NCBI RefSeq assembly: GCF_021462225.1
Contig: NC_061795.1
Location: 50,522,880-50,586,879 of the forward strand
Length of the DNA stretch: 64,000 nucleotides
Reading direction: 5' to 3'
Origin: Girardinichthys multiradiatus
Taxonomy: Eukaryota; Chordata; Actinopteri; Cyprinodontiformes; Goodeidae
The notes under the pieces were generated by a model, which saw nothing but the letters and a program-made list of their open reading frames with translations, had not been told where the DNA came from and did no database searches. Below, piece by piece: positions 11,020 through 22,978 of this stretch; within the stretch, counting starts at the first letter, position 1; each line of letters starts with the position of its first letter. Both the position numbers and the translations under genes were made by a program.

Positions 11020-11021
11020 TA

Positions 11022-12135
11022 TTTTCAGGATAAAGTCTCTTGGTTTTGGGTTTTGCATCACAACATTTATTTAATCAAAAATAAGAGACAAAACATTTTC
11101 CTTGCAACTATTGTTTATGTGAAGCTGTGAAAAACAGTTTGATTGCATTATTAATACATTAATATCCTTTAATGTATCAAGTTACTGCAGGAAAATGATC
11201 ATGCAGCTGGTTTCACATTTAATTACCCGTTGCCGACATGGATCCATTAGCTGCACCTCCAAAGCATCCAAAAATAGTCATCTTCATGTCCTAACACGAA
11301 TCTCCAACAGAGAGTAAATGACTACTAAAGCAATGTAGCTGAGATTAACACTGATGTGACAGTATTAGAAACTTCCAAACAATGATTATTCAATATTTCA
11401 GGTAGATTCTCCTCAGTTATGTGGCTCACACAAATGTGTTGTGGAATATATTGGTTCACTCTAAACCTAGACTGCAGCACTGAGCCAGCAATACAGAGCA
11501 TTTCTTTTTCTGTGCCTGCATGTGTGTGTGCGAGGGGCAGAACTGTTTCTGTGCTCGCTCTGGCGCTAAAAGGATGCAATAGTATTATTGGATTTCAAAA
11601 TCGCAGGCACTAATCGAACAAGATGTGGCTTAGTGATGCCTGGAGAAAAACATTCTGAGCCAGCCAGAATGCAACAGGGGTTGAGCTTTGGTCAAGCACC
11701 ATTCTGCCACACAACCCTGGAGACTACAGTAGCTGTCACAACACAGGTACCTCTGGGGACGGATAGGCAGGGAGAATGATAAAGGAGGAATAAAGCAGCA
11801 AGAAAAGTCAGTTGGGAGCAGAGACAGAGAGAAAAAACACAGAAGAAAAAGGCAAAGGGGTCATTTCTGCTTGTGATAACACTCTTAAAGATGCACTTTG
11901 GAAATCTACATGCTAACCTGAGCAGATGCTAATAAATGTTCATGATGTGTCAGTGGGATTTAATTTAAAATTTTAGACTGTTATGTGCTTTAATGATAGG
12001 CATTGAGGTTTTTTTTTATTCCCTGCCTCTCACACATATAACTGAGCTCAAACATCAAATTATTATGGAGATTTCTTGCATTATATAATCATTTTTACAG
12101 GATTTGCAGAGCTTCTAATAATTGCTATTCCTAAG
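11022..12135. other. Unassigned DNA
   Basis: No gene or known repeat recognised. Small open frames at 11325-11613 lie on opposite strands and look like chance. Confidence 0.5.
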
Positions 12136-12139
12136 ACTG

Positions 12140-13305
12140 AGATATGGAGGCCATTGGAGTCCAGTAAACCCATGGTAATGTTAAAAAAAAAAAAAACAGT
12201 TTGAGATGATCTGAGCTTTATGACCTTGAGCATCATCCTGCTGGAAGAAACCATCAGAAGGTGTGTCCAGTGTGGTCATAAAAGGATGACCACACTGGAC
12301 ACACTGTTGCTACATGCATGCTCAGTATGAGGGATTGCTGCAAAGTCAACGCCAGTGACTGTCCATTGTCTCTACATGCTCATCCAGGAGGAGTGAATGC
12401 TACAAGTCTCTGACTGGATGTAATCTGCTGGGTTTCCTTAGATAGAAAAACTTTTTATCCAATTTGAATAAATAACTGAATCTGACTGAACTGTTCAATG
12501 GTTACGATTAATTGGAATGTATGAACCTGACTTGAAATCTGGATGATTCAAATGGACTGATTTTGTGCTTTGAGATGGCATGTGTTGTGAAATGGTGCTA
12601 AATAAAGAAAATAATTGAATTGAGATTGTCAACTGTAACACTCAGATGTGTCAGGCTGTGGCATCAAAATGATGCTCAGTTGGTACAAAGCAGCCAAAGT
12701 GTGTAAAGAAAATATCTCCTACACCTTTATACCCAAAACACCAGCCTGAAGCATTGATATAAGACAGGATAGGTCCATGGTACATGTTGTTTCCTCTAAG
12801 TTCTGACCCAAACATTTGAATGTTACAGCTAAAAACGAGACTTATCAGACCAGGAAACATTTTTGTTGTTTGAATTGTGGCCTCAGTTTCCTGGTCTTAG
12901 CTGGCAGGAGTCCTGTCACCCTGTGTGCTCAGCTACTGTTGCATTTCTATCATCTGGAACCAGTTGGCCCATTCTCCTCCGACCTCAGCACAGCTGCTGC
13001 TCTCAGGATATTTTCTCTTTTTCACATCATTTTCTCTAAACCTGAGCCATGGTTGTGTGTGGAAATCCCAGAAGATCAGCATGTTTTGAAATACTTAGAC
13101 CAGCCTGTCTGGCCTTACCAATTATTCTACATTCAAAGTAATTAAAATTCCCCTTCTTCCTCATTCTGATGCTCAGTTTGAACTTCATCAAGTGGTATTC
13201 ACCTTGTCTAGATGCATAAATGCATGGATTTGTTACCACGATTGGCTGATTAACCATTAACAAGAATTTGAACAGGCATACCTAATAAAGTGGCCAGTGA
13301 GTGTG
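12140..13305 (-). mobile_element. Tc1-like element (family 1), minus strand, interrupted by L2
   Basis: The right end carries the family-1 inverted repeat (CCTAATAAAGTGGCCAGTGA at 13281-13300). Reading leftwards on the minus strand, the transposase start appears as MRKKGNFNYFECR and GLSISKHADLLGFPHTT near 13170-13040, then the middle at 12860-12655. Continuation of the 3' half is found at 12140-12285 (CATCCTGCTGGAAGAAACCA region), beyond an inserted L2 3' end. The left inverted repeat is not found. Multiple stops; dead. Confidence 0.75.
12303..12627 (+). mobile_element. L2 LINE 3' end inserted in a Tc1 copy
   Basis: It contains GCTACATGCATGCTCAGTAT, AAGTCAACGCCAGTGACTGT and the tail GTGCTAAATAAAG with ATTGAATTGA, matching the 3' end at 8824-9150 and 48466-48768. 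About 325 bp, strongly 5' truncated, as usual for LINEs. It splits the family-1 transposase remnant, so it arrived after the Tc1 element. Confidence 0.8.
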
Positions 13306-13307
13306 TA

Positions 13308-14908
13308 GGTTAGTAATGTGTTTTGGTGTTAATCTTACAGAGCAGTTCATGCAAAGTATAGGTTTGAGTTGTCAGAATAAATTAATCCATTTTGGAGCTC
13401 TAGTGAGGAGAGAAAAGGAGCGATGGAAGGAGATGAAAGATGGGTAGATTCCAGGTCAGGGGGGAGGTCTGACTGATAACGACTGAGCTTACATCCTTCA
13501 TCCGCTGCCAAGGCCGTAGTCAGGAGGGGAGCGCTTATTGAGTCGGATTTATGTTCTATCCAAACTCTTTGTCAGAGAGATGAGTGAACCATTGTAAAAC
13601 TCATTCAAGCTAATATTTCATGCTTCTCTCAACTATTTTTATATGCGCAACACATCAATAAGTACCTGCAGCAACAGAAGATCTTGGCTTATTTTCCTAA
13701 TTTTTAATCAAACCTGATCCTCTCTTCAGTCATAAACCCCACAATAGTTCCCTTTTCACTCGGTCCACCAGTGTGCATATTGTCATTAAAGACATTTGAT
13801 TTCCAAATGTGTGTTGAGAAAGACTGCAACCGGACAGCCCATCCAGTGGGTGTGAGGTGAGTCCAGGGGAAAACCTCTGGCACTTGCGTCACTGATAGCT
13901 GTGTTATTTAAGCGTGAGGACATCAGAGGACGCACCAGGGAGGATAAAATGTGGAACATCATTAACGAGCTCACATTGTCGAAGTGGGGACTGTAATTAA
14001 AGGGTTCCCACAGCAATGGGAAAGGCCTTTGATTGGAAGACTAAAGAGTGTTTCTACCACTTGTAGCTGTGGTGACCTTCACACCAAATTGCAATGAGTT
14101 TCATACTGTGAGTTTATGTGCTGGGAGAGTGTGTGTGTCACAGAAATAGATGCCTTAATGTGTGTCTTTGTGTGTGTTTTTATACGTGGAAGAACCAAGA
14201 GGAAAATAAATAAGGGGTCAATTAAGAGTCTACGTTCCTGAACATTGTTCAGCTGAATAAGGGAGAGACAGAAGGTTCACTGCTCAGTGTGTGGAGAAAA
14301 AGGTCAGAGGAGAAGATGTCCAACAGAAGGAAAGGAAGTAACATCATTGTCAGAGCCCTCAGGGCGCCAAGTGAAAACAAGGCTTAACTGTGACTCTGCT
14401 GCTGTCCCTTCAAGAGGCTTTTCTTACTAATGAATGAATAGGGAGTAATTTAGCATTGATGGTCATTTTCTTTATCTATTGTAATGTATAATATAAGCAT
14501 TAGTGGATTTCCTTCAGTTCTGACAATGAATTAGGCCTAGTCTAGACCCACTCAAATCTTTTGGGTTTTATTATTAATAAGTCAAAATTTGGTGCAGAGC
14601 ACCCTCAGCCTATAAAAAGGATTTCAGTCTGTGATGAAAGGTTAACCCGACAATGTAAAGGCCCGGAACAACATGATGGGTCACTGAGCGGACATTCAGG
14701 GTCCGTGATACCACAGGGAAGGTTCATCCGTTTGGTAGAAAAAAAGTACAAAATAAATGAAAAATGCTCCATCAAGTAAAATAATGTAAAATACTCTGTG
14801 TTTCCATTTGTAGCTGACCTGAACATTTCAACAATCAACTGAACTGAATTCATCATGAAAAACAATGTCGGTCAGGGTGAGGGCATCATCCCAAGGAAGG
14901 GAATCCTG
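13308..14908. other. Unassigned DNA
   Basis: No gene or repeat recognised. The part 13850-14020 is less AT-biased, free of repeat signatures and holds TAAT-core motifs; it may be conserved noncoding DNA, but only alignment could show this. Confidence 0.4.
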
Positions 14909-15050
14909 AAATACTCATACTCATCGTCTTCCTCTTTATCCGGGACCGGGTTGTGGGAGCAGCAGTCTCAGCAGCGATGCCCAGACGTCCCTCTTCCCAG
15001 ACACCTCCTCCAGCTTCTCCGGGGGGGTCCAAGGCGTTCCCAGGCCCCAG
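14909..15050 (-). repeat. RTE LINE 3'-end fragment
   Basis: The reverse complement matches the last ~140 bp of copy A, from GGGAACGCCTTGG through the ORF end to CCCGGATAA and GACGATGAGTATGAGTATTT. About 140 bp only. Confidence 0.8.
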
Positions 15051-15494
15051 TGGCTAACGTTAGTTATGTAAATATTTAGCTGAATGTTTGTGCTCTTCAG
15101 AATGTTCTGGTTTATCCAGTTAACTGATAACCAGCCCATCCTACTTATTGAACTACCAGCATTGTTTCTGTTAGTTAGTTGTGGTACATATGTATTAGAT
15201 AGAATTAGTGACCTTTACTAGAGTGTTGTTGCTTTGTTGAAATGTCTGATTGGAAACATATTTTTAAATGTTATTTGTCTTTGACACAAGTTGGTAAAAA
15301 TGTTTGTTTTGCAAACTAATTAAAATATGGTTAGAAATTCTCTTTGCACTGATGTTGCAGCAGGATTTTTATCTTTAAGATGCTTTCATGTAGAGACATT
15401 TGGACAAATGATGATTTTACTGTAAAATTGCCCACCCCTACAACAAAAGGTATAAAATCAGGCAAGAAGCAGCACTGTAACCTGGACCGGACTC

Positions 15495-15705
15495 TTCATG
15501 GTAAATGGTCTGCAGTGGAATGGGGCTTTGCTGGTTCAACTGACCACCCAAAACACTTTTATGTTAGTTTATTTTTACCCAAACTGCTGTCACACACACA
15601 TATAGGTTACATCCAACAAATCACACACACTTCAACATGAGGTTACTGGAAGGTGGATCTGAACTCACAACTTCCCAACTGCTTGGTGACTTACTTTTTC
15701 AATCT
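15495..15705 (-). repeat. Decayed tRNA-like SINE fragment
   Basis: CATGGTAAATGGTCTGCAGT at 15497 is the reverse of the ATTTACCAT end of the element at 50545-50796. The far end retains GATCTGAACTCACAACTTCC, a decayed version of its tRNA-like B-box region. The copy is heavily diverged. Confidence 0.5.
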
Positions 15706-16499
15706 GGGCCACATCCTTTCTGATATTTACACCTGGAATGCTGAGGTTGGTCCGGTCCAAAAATATCTTCTGGAGAAACTGGGATCGATAGAGATATGAT
15801 AAAAAGGTATGGCCATACAAGGTGCATCACAGCAATTTGCAAAGACTGCAGATCTATTCACTTCACCAAGAATGTGAGCATCAGCTATAAGTTGTGAAGC
15901 TTAAGAATAAAATGCCCTACAAAAGGATCTATTTTTTCTTTACATCACCTTAAAAAGGCCATGTCCCTGTTTCTTTCCTCTGTATCTTTTGAAAGACCCA
16001 AACCTCGCTGGAGTCCATCAACACTTCTTTAAGGGATCAATAATACCTGATAAATGTGGTCTGTTTCTCTGGCCTGCAGCTCAAATTGGTCAAGAACAGC
16101 AGAGGAGCATTGCTAAATTAAAATTTAGAGATCTTATTCCCTGAGACTTATGGCTTACAGCAAATGAAAACTCAAAATTCAGTTTCTAAGAAAAAAGTCA
16201 ATATTACATCAGACCAGTAAAAAAAAAAAAAAACTGAAGAAGCTGCTCAATACATCAAATCACAACTGTCATCGCAGTATAATCGTGTGCAACGGACTTC
16301 TTGGAATATTGCAATATTTAATATTTTGACTATATCTTTTCCTACTGAGTTGATAAAAGCTTATGGAAAGTGGTGGAAAATTGTAGACTGGTAAAGTGTC
16401 AAACAAAATGTGTGTTATTCATAATCAGTATTGGTATTGTAACTTTCAGCAATAGTATCACAATTAATTAATTATTCCTGATATCATGCAGCCCTGACA
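15706..16499. other. Unassigned DNA with traces of Tc1 end sequence
   Basis: CAAATGAAAACTCAAAATTC and a following A run (16158-16234) resemble the end region of a Tc1-like family, possibly the left side of the remnant that starts at 16500. Nothing else recognised. Confidence 0.3.
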
Positions 16500-16832
16500 A
16501 AGATGTTATATGTCCATGTTGGGGTCTACACAATCATATGGAAGACTGCTGACTGGAAATGTGTCTTTGATACCCTCCGCAAGAAGGATAAGCAACAAAA
16601 GGTCATTGCTAAAAAGCTGGTTGTTCACAGAGTGCTCCATTACGAATATTAATGAAAAGTTAAGTGGAAGGAAACAGTGTTGCAGAAAAAGTTGCAGTCA
16701 GAGCTTCAAGATTCAGCACACACAGATGGATCCAGAACATGCACTAGAACTCTGACGTTCCTTATGTCAAACCCCTCTTAAACCAGACACAACATCAGAA
16801 TCATTTACCTGGATAAGGAGAGAAATCAGAAT
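16500..16832 (+). pseudogene. Tc1-like transposase N-terminal remnant (family 4)
   Basis: The sequence parallels the start of the transposase seen at 41434, but belongs to a different, more decayed family. It has an AAGACTGCTGAC start region, then GATACCCTCCGCAAGAAGGA, AAGGTCATTGCTAAAAAGCT, GTTCACAGAGTGCTCCAT and TCAAACCCCTCTTAAACCAG. Part of the HTH region is deleted near 16690. No catalytic core remains. Confidence 0.65.
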
Positions 16833-16985
16833 CAGAATCAGCTTTATTGCCAAGTTTGTACATACAAACAAGGAATTAGACTCCGGTACACTTTGGTCTT
16901 TTGTTCTGTTTTTGCATTACAGAATATACAAATTTACAATGTACAATATACACATATATAATAAAGGACTTCGCTTTTGCTCAGT
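16828..16985. repeat. Interspersed repeat of the AATCAGCTTTATTGCC type
   Basis: CAGAATCAGCTTTATTGCCA then AAGTTTGTACATACAAACAA is a very common fish repeat start as I recall it; its class is uncertain. A weaker trace (GTCAGAATCAGAATGAGTTT) is at 40752. Confidence 0.45.
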
Positions 16986-19496
16986 AGTTCAAAGTCTGGA
17001 AGTAGGGCAGAGAAGCTCAGAATCCAAGCAGGTAGAGGTCCAGAAAAAGGTGGCCTCTATTTCTGGTCTAATATAAGGACATTTTGGGAAGAATTAGAGT
17101 TGATCTGTTTATTATCAGTCATGCCAAGAAACATTGGTTCTCTATCAGCAAATTAAATTTAATTTTACAAAAACACATCAAACTATTTTTCAGATAATCT
17201 CATGAACACCACCTTTCACAGAGGTCAGCTAAATAATTGACCTGTAAAAGGACAACGGTTCCCACCACAAAATACGGCAGTTAGCCATTTAACAAGAACT
17301 GAAAATGAAGTGGAACAGTAATTTCTTCTATAATATCTATACATAACTATACAAAATAAAAGTCTGGCCTTTAAACAAATGTGCAACTCCAGATGTTTGA
17401 TAGGATGGAAGAAAATATCAGTTGTATGCTGTGTGATTAAATATCAAACCAACAGTCCATGATCAAAGTCAGCATGAATAATAGCAAGTTAAAGTATATT
17501 TCTCACTCTGACAACATCCACTTTGGAGTTACAAAACTGTGACAACCCATGTATAAGAGCAGTAATGAAAAGGTCATTTTCTGTTTGAACATACATTCAG
17601 CCACATGATTAGCTCCTTCCACAGGGGCTGGAGCCTGCTATATCCACTTCTATAACACATGTTCTGGGGTGTGAAGCATGTGTTCATGAATATATGAGAC
17701 GAAGCCCAGAGAAGGTGTGAAGGACGGAAAAAAAAAAAAATGTTTTCTATCTTTAAAACTAGGAAGCAAATATGTTAGAAGCCCATTACTGTTGGAGCAG
17801 GTATGTAAAAGCTGATAAAATGGAATCAGACAATCTCACATAATGCTGTTCTTCCAGTTCTGGTGGAATCTGACCTGAAGGGAAGCAGATTAAATTTGAA
17901 AATAGTTCCTAAATTTGATGCCCTCACATTGATGCACTTATTTCCTGTCACTTTGCAGAGGAGCTTTAAGGTCAAACCAGTTTATCTGCTCTGCCCTAAA
18001 GCCTAAATACACATGTTGCCACATAAGCATCAATGGATCCTCTCTGTTTTTCTCAGTTTTACTGGTCCTCCATCTAGCGCCGTATCATCTCAGCTGTCTC
18101 TTTCTCTGCTAAATAACAATCCGATGACTGTCACAGTCTATTTAAACCATTTTGCTGAACTGACAAGCAATCCACATTTTAAGAGACAGAGCCTCGTGTC
18201 GGCACTGTTGTCAAGATTTAGTTTGGGTTTCTGTAACTTAGAACGACAAAATGACAACGAAAGCCACTACCCACAGACACATCTCTGTATGAGAAGTTGG
18301 TATTTGTGGACCCCCCACCCACCCTACTCAGGATCCTGTGTAAGGTCAACAAGAACCGAAGCAGATGTGTCAGAAGGAGAGACGCAGTGTCCCGACTGAC
18401 TTGGCCCTGTCTTAGTTATCCATTTGTCAGAGTTACGGCCCCCAAGGCACTCTGAGAGCACTTAAGGTTGGCGATAAATACACACAGCCACTAAAACAAA
18501 ACCCGCTGACATTTCAGGGACACGTCACACCTACACGGACTTTTAATCGCTGGCCCTGATTCATCTGCAACATCCTACTCTGAAACACTCTCAATGACCT
18601 CATAGAGCTACTGGAACAGATTTCTACCATAACGGAGGCTGTCACATTAACAGCCCTATAGATACACATTAGTCAAAAACACCGACAGAAATATATTTAA
18701 AAGATAAAATTATTAAAAACCATTTGATCTTGTTAATATGTTCTTTACGACTGGTAGCCTCTTAAGTGCCACTGTAGTGCTGTCTAAGCAAACCAACATA
18801 GATGTTCACAAGTTATTTTTTCCCAAGGCAAGTCTCTAATAATTAAAATGTATCCTTGTCACAGATGTCATTTTCTACCTTTCTGCCACAGAGGCCACCA
18901 AGGAAAAAAACAGACTGCTTTGCTGAGTATCCGCGGACGCGTGGAACCCCCCCCTCTCCCTCTGCTCACGGGAGACAAGTAAAATCCATCTTTTATTTCT
19001 TTATTAGGAATAGCGTGGGCAGGGTAGAGGAGGTTTTAGTGCGATGTAGAATCGCCACTTAGAGTCTAATGTGTTCTGAATTGTATGTGCAACATTTTTT
19101 TTTACAACTTGACTGCTGTTGAATTTCGGAGGCCGCTGTGTCTTGCAAGTTGTGCTTTTACTGTGCGAAACCTGAGCACCGGTGCACTGTGAAACTGGAC
19201 TGCTATAATAACCTTATGGTGAAAATCAACCATTTTCTTTGTCTTCAACTTCATGTTTTACCAAAAAGGCCAAAAAGGTTTATGATCCATTGTGTGCGCT
19301 GAGTTTACAACTTTGCTGGGGGGGGTTTATGACCGCCTGTATCCTGCTGAGCTACACTTTCTGGCGGGCCGCTTCCCAAAACTCCGCTCCGCCTCGATTC
19401 ATAAATGAGAATTTTAGGTTAAGAAATTGATTTTCTCAAATTATGATTTTTAATTATAATTCTTGAATATTAATTAATCAATAATCATAATCCTAA
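16986..19496. other. Unassigned DNA
   Basis: No gene or repeat recognised. 18400-18560 is less AT-rich and free of repeat signatures, so it may be conserved noncoding DNA. An open frame at 18013-18399 has no recognisable domain. Confidence 0.45.
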
Positions 19497-19535
19497 CAGT
19501 TGTAAATTGGGGCTATGAAAATAAACTGAACTGAC
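19497..19535 (+). repeat. Possible L2 or SINE tail remnant
   Basis: GTTGTAAATTGGGGCTATGA followed by AAATAAACTGAACTGA resembles the L2 tail at 48717-48768. Too short to be sure. Confidence 0.4.
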
Positions 19536-21329
19536 TTTTTTATTTGGACAGCAGACACCAATCTTTCACAAAATAGAAGAGTGAATGTGTGTTTGACCAT
19601 GCAGTTAACAAACCAAAGGGAAAAACAAGGACAAGAAAATATGGAAAGATGACCAAAGCTGTGTTGCACTGAGGTACCCCTGGGACTCAACGAAACACAG
19701 GTAGAGCCAGGAGTGTTTAAAAGGTTAATATGTGTTTACTCTGAAAAGAGAGAATTTAGGTTCAGGCACTTTAGTGAACAAGCAATCAAATGGTGAAAAA
19801 GATTGGCTCATTGTTGACATAAAGCATAATTGCATTGCAGCCTTCTGCTGGCGTTTCCAATACAAGAGGAAAAGCAGCAGAGAGAATTAAACATGTAGAG
19901 TAGTGCTGTAGTGCAGTGCCATAATCACAAGTTAAAATGGATGTTGAAACGAGTGGTTCATTTTAAGTAGTAGATATGAGAATTACCTTTTACCATTGTT
20001 TGTATAACATTACATATAATGCATTAGAATGAAAAATAATTAAAAACATACAGCTTAGCCTTGATGTTCAAATACATCATTAGTGTTTTAGCTTACAGCT
20101 ACAATGTATCATTACCAAAATCATTATCTTCATTATTACTGGTAATAGTAGTAGTAGTAGTAGTAGTAGTAATATAAGGAGCAATTAAACACATTTTTAA
20201 AATTCACTTTAGTACTCAGACCACTGGGACAGAGATAAGGGATTATTCAACCTGCATGAAGTAATCATTCTACATTACCACACAGCCACAATCTGCAGAG
20301 GTAGATCCATGCAAAATTAAACATTTATCAGGAGCTTCTTCTGAATAAATGCACATACTTCAGCTCACCTTAGTCCAAAACCAAACTTCTAACTATTCTA
20401 ATTAGAAGTAATAGGTTTTTATAAGACAAACAGAAGGAACTAGTGATTCATGTATCCATAGCAAATAGAAAGCTATGTCTTTGAATATAGAGCTGGCTTT
20501 TTTAGCTCCTTCATGCAATTTATTATTAAGTCTAGACACCCAGTTTTACCTGAAGGCTACATCTCCCACATCCAAAAATCATGTTTAACTGGAGCTCTAA
20601 ATTGCCCTCAGGTATAAGTGTACACATAGTTGTCTGACTGCCTTTCTGAAGAGGGCATCATGGAGCTCATGGTTTTATGCTGACCTGGAGGCTCTTCTGT
20701 GCAGCACAAGAACATCAGCTAAAATTCTGAATGCCTTGAGTTGAGTAAAAATTCAACATCTAACTCTATAAACTTAACAATGAACTTTCAATCTAAATGA
20801 AGTGAAAATGGTGAAAATAAATATTTAGCTTAAGACTTCAAAGCAGAAAGATAATTTGTTCTTTTTCCAACTGAGTGGAATGCCTGAACTTCCAAGGAGT
20901 TAATCCCAAAGAGCATGGTCCCTCTGAGGCATCGGCGCATTGTGGGCACTTCCTATTACTGATGCTGCGCACACAATTCAAAAGGCAAAACCTTTCTGAT
21001 TAATATATTTTTAAATATAATTATTTGGTTGACATTTTGTTGTTCGGATAGAGAGCCAGCCTGGTTTCATTGGATAAAACAAGGTGACATAAAAATAGCA
21101 TCTGTAATAAAATAAACAGTAAAAGAAAGTATTTTCCACATTGAAATGAGCTCCATAGTAAAAGGAGCTTATATGATTTACAGACAAGGAGCAAACATAA
21201 AAAAAGAGTCCCTTCCAGTCTCATACAATCTTGTTTTTTGTCATCATACATATTATTTGTCATTTCTACAAAACAATAATTCATCAAGACCACCAATAGT
21301 AAATATCATCCAGATTAAAAGAGGACATC
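19536..21329. other. Unassigned DNA with a (TAG)n microsatellite
   Basis: A (TAG)n run of about 26 bp lies at 20146-20171. Nothing else recognised; no convincing coding frame. Confidence 0.5.
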
Positions 21330-21338
21330 AAAAATAGG

Positions 21339-21720
21339 GGGCTGCACAGTGGTGCAGTTGGTAGCACTGTTGCCCTGCAGCAAGAAGGTCCTGGGTTCGA
21401 CTCCTGGCCGGGGATCTTTCTGCATGGAGTTTGCATGTTCTCCCCGTGCATGCGTGGGTTCTCACCGGGTACTCCGGCTTCCTCCCACAGTCCACAGACA
21501 TACCTGTTAGCTTAATTGGTAACTCTAAATTGCCCTTAGATGTGTGAATGAGTGTGTATGGTTGTTTGTGTGTTGCCCTGAAATGGATTGGCGACCTGTC
21601 CGGGGTGTACCCCGCCTCCCGCCCATACACTGCTGGAGATATGCTTCCCCGTGACCCACTATGGAAGAAGCGGTATAGAAAATGACTGTTTATGATTGAT
21701 TAAAATTAAAAAATTAAATT
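21339..21720 (+). mobile_element. tRNA-like SINE with 9-bp target-site duplication
   Basis: A 382-bp element between two copies of AAAAATAGG (21330-21338 and 21721-21729). Near its 5' end are matches to RNA polymerase III internal promoter boxes: an A-box-like TGGTGCAGTTGG at 21350 and a perfect B box GGTTCGACTCC at 21394-21404. The body carries the common fish block TCTGCATGGAGTTTGCATGT and ends in an AT-rich tail. Direct repeats plus pol III boxes support retroposition. It is not a real tRNA gene: no complete cloverleaf can be drawn. Confidence 0.75.
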
Positions 21721-21729
21721 AAAAATAGG

Positions 21730-22614
21730 TGAATCTCTTCCATAAAAATTCACATACAACTATTTACATACATCTGCATCTTATTTTAAGGAGGTACTTA
21801 AATTAATTAAATCAGACTGACAACCAGAAGCTCATCACATTACAAAACTCATGTAAGTTGTTCTGTGGGTGTTCTTTGGAAATGCAGCAGTTCTGGGATG
21901 TTTGTTCTAGTAGGGACACCGTAGCTCTGAGGTTTTGCTGCGAAAGCCGCCATATTCGGCACAGTTTGCTTTTACTGCCTGTAAGATAAGCTGCATCTGC
22001 AGTGTACTACAATACAATATACACCAAAAGGTGCCTAATATTGTTCATGAAGCTAATTATTTAGCATGTTAGAAGTATTAAATAACTGAGTTAATGTATG
22101 TTGATGAGATTTAAGTTATCACACAGACATATTAGAGCAATCTTTATGCTTGGTATTTGACATGGTGAAGATGGCGCTAGAAGAACCACTGTTACAAAGT
22201 ACAGATAGTGTAATGTGGGCGCTTACTATTGTCTGTTGTATGCTGTTGAACTGAAGAAGACAATTGCTTTATTTTATTGTTTTATTATGTTCTAAACAAC
22301 TGAACGTGCTAAAGACAGTTTGCTTTTACTGCCTGTAAGGTGTAAGAAGAGTGACTGGATGGAATAAATGCTCCAAGGTCTCACCACAACGCAGAATCCT
22401 GTGTCTGGTGCCTCTGTTTCCACATGGACCACACGTCACCTTCATCCAAAACACAATGCAGAGTTCACGGGGTGTCCTCCACAAGGGGTTAACCCTAACC
22501 CGTGGCTTGTGTCCTGCACAAGCCACAGACCCACAGGGGGATAGACCGGGTTACACTCACATCATCGATAGATCCAATCATCACGTTCATAGTAGGGTTA
22601 GAGAATCCAATTAG
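21730..22614. other. Unassigned DNA with a 25-bp direct repeat
   Basis: ACAGTTTGCTTTTACTGCCT plus GTAAG occurs perfectly at 21961-21985 and 22315-22339. Between them are GCCGCCAT upstream and AAGATGGCGCT at 22167, both YY1-like, and an AATAAA at 22364 just after the second copy. This could be part of an LTR or a promoter, or a retroposed 329-bp unit with a long target duplication. No coding sequence recognised. Confidence 0.35.
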
Positions 22615-22978
22615 ACCAACAGGATTTTTGGGGATTTCCACACAGAACAATCTTGCAGATTTACAGAGAATGAGCTGAAAAAATATGCAGTGAGCAGCAG
22701 CTCAAAATTGTCTCGAAGTCAAAGGTCAGAGGAGAATGGGCCGACTGGTTCCACAAGATAGAAAGACGGCCGTAGCTGATTTCATGGGGTGCCACTCCTT
22801 TCAGAAATTTACACAGACCCACCAAAACTGGTTGGAAAAATGTTGGCAGGTCCAATGAGACTCAATTTCAGCTGCCACATTCAGATGGTTGGGTCAGAAT
22901 TTGGTAGAAACATGAAAGGTTAGAACCATCCTGCCTTCTATCAATGGTATAGACTACTAGTGTTGTCATGGGGATGTA

